A stretch of 6,484 nucleotides of DNA. Origin: an uncultured Clostridia bacterium (GTDB lineage Bacteria > Bacillota_A > Clostridia > Christensenellales > Aristaeellaceae). Below are positions 5,929-6,484 of this stretch, piece after piece (the first letter of the stretch is position 1; each line of letters begins with the position of its first letter). The DNA lies in contig CAMBWJ010000112.1 in assembly GCA_945871545.1 (NCBI GenBank), positions 1 to 6,484 on the forward strand, given 5' to 3'. The position numbers and the translations under genes were made by a program. The notes below the pieces were generated by a model. That model saw only the letters and a list, made by a program, of their open reading frames with translations. It did not search any database and was not told the DNA's origin.

Positions 5929-6484
5929 TCTCAAAGCGAATCATTCCCTGCTTGGACATCCGCAACGGACGGGTGGTCAAGGGCGTGAATTTTGAAGGCG
6001 TGCGGGACGTGGCCGATCCCGTGGAGATGGCGAAGTTCTACAACGACGCAGGCGCGGACGAGCTGGTGTTTTACGACATCACGGCCAGCGTGGAGGGCCG
6101 CGCGCTGTTCGCCGACCTGCTGCGCGACGTGGCGTCGCAGGTGTTCATTCCGCTCACCGTGGGCGGCGGCATCAATACGCCGGACGACTTCGACCGCGTG
6201 CTCAAGTGCGGCGCGGACAAGGTCAGCGTCAATTCCGGCGCGATCCGTGATCCCTCGCTGATCGGCCGTGCGGCGAAGAAGTACGGCGACCAGTGCGTGG
6301 TTCTGAGCATGGACGTCAAGCGCGTGGACGGCAGCTTTCATCTCTTTGCCAAGGGTGGCCGAGAGGACACCGGCATCGATGCGCTGGATTGGGCAAGACA
6401 GGGCGTGGAGCGCGGCGCGGGCGAGCTGGTGGTCAATTCCATCGACACCGACGGCGTGCGCCAGGGCTTCGATCTGGAGCTGCT
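5925..6484 (+). CDS. hisF: HisF, cyclase subunit of imidazoleglycerol-phosphate synthase (3'-truncated by window edge)
   Basis: HisF is the (beta-alpha)8 barrel cyclase that joins HisH-derived ammonia to PRFAR, producing imidazoleglycerol phosphate for HisB and AICAR for purine synthesis. I translated 186 residues before the right edge; about 65-70 more are expected. The start [21 protein letters not shown] is canonical. Catalytic D11 (CLD) and D130 (SMD) are present, as are K19, D51 (FYDITAS), N103 (SVNSGA) and D176 (DTDGV). Phosphate-site glycines lie in TVGGGI (78-83); the partner glycines near the C-terminus are off the window. The four residues that form the salt-bridge gate at the ammonia tunnel entrance in studied HisF, R5, E46, K99 and E167, are all present. 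It overlaps the hisA stop as ATGA. The cut is an edge effect, since no stop or frameshift occurs before 6484. Confidence 0.98.
   Translation, partial: [186 protein letters not shown]

Noticed and set aside
5134..5934. Minus-strand open frame of 266 codons opposite hisA.
   Set aside because: Antisense shadow of hisA with no family features and no supporting gene context.

Overview
The window is one continuous stretch of a histidine biosynthesis operon, with every gene on the + strand, in the order hisZ (5' end cut off) - hisG - hisD - hisC - hisB - hisH - hisA - hisF (3' end cut off). I found no mobile element, RNA gene, CRISPR array, repeat or terminator, and no non-coding gap longer than 19 bases. 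I do not see a previously undescribed system here. The notable points concern the architecture of this particular his operon.

The sequence is visibly GC-rich, with third codon positions mostly G or C. Nearly every start follows a strong purine-rich Shine-Dalgarno sequence (AAGGAGG, GGGAGG and similar) at about 7 bases. The first enzyme is the short HisG type that needs HisZ, HisB is the monofunctional dehydratase, and HisH and HisF are separate proteins. The wording of HisZ (for example FEEYGLY and LKPDVTLSIAKN) resembles HisZ proteins I recall from Clostridia. The best guess is a GC-rich member of the Bacillota, class Clostridia (a gut-type lineage is plausible). This is inference; no phylogenetic marker is present.

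Layout: 1-1006 hisZ, regulatory subunit; 1000-1635 hisG, ATP phosphoribosyltransferase (step 1); 1632-2918 hisD, histidinol dehydrogenase (last two oxidations); 2915-3982 hisC, histidinol-phosphate aminotransferase; 3979-4566 hisB, imidazoleglycerol-phosphate dehydratase; 4586-5209 hisH, glutaminase subunit of IGP synthase; 5206-5928 hisA, ProFAR isomerase; 5925-6484 hisF, cyclase subunit of IGP synthase.

How they work together: HisZ-HisG condenses ATP with PRPP. HisI/HisE activities, not in the window, should hydrolyse and open the product. HisA isomerises ProFAR to PRFAR. HisH-HisF converts PRFAR and glutamine to imidazoleglycerol phosphate plus AICAR. HisB dehydrates it, HisC transaminates, a histidinol phosphatase not in the window removes phosphate, and HisD makes histidine. 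Two functions (hisI/hisE and the phosphatase) must lie elsewhere, most simply hisI/hisE just past the right edge. Five of the seven junctions are 4-base ATGA overlaps, hisZ/hisG overlaps by 7 bases, and only hisB/hisH is separated (19 bases). The set therefore looks like a single transcript with tight translational coupling.
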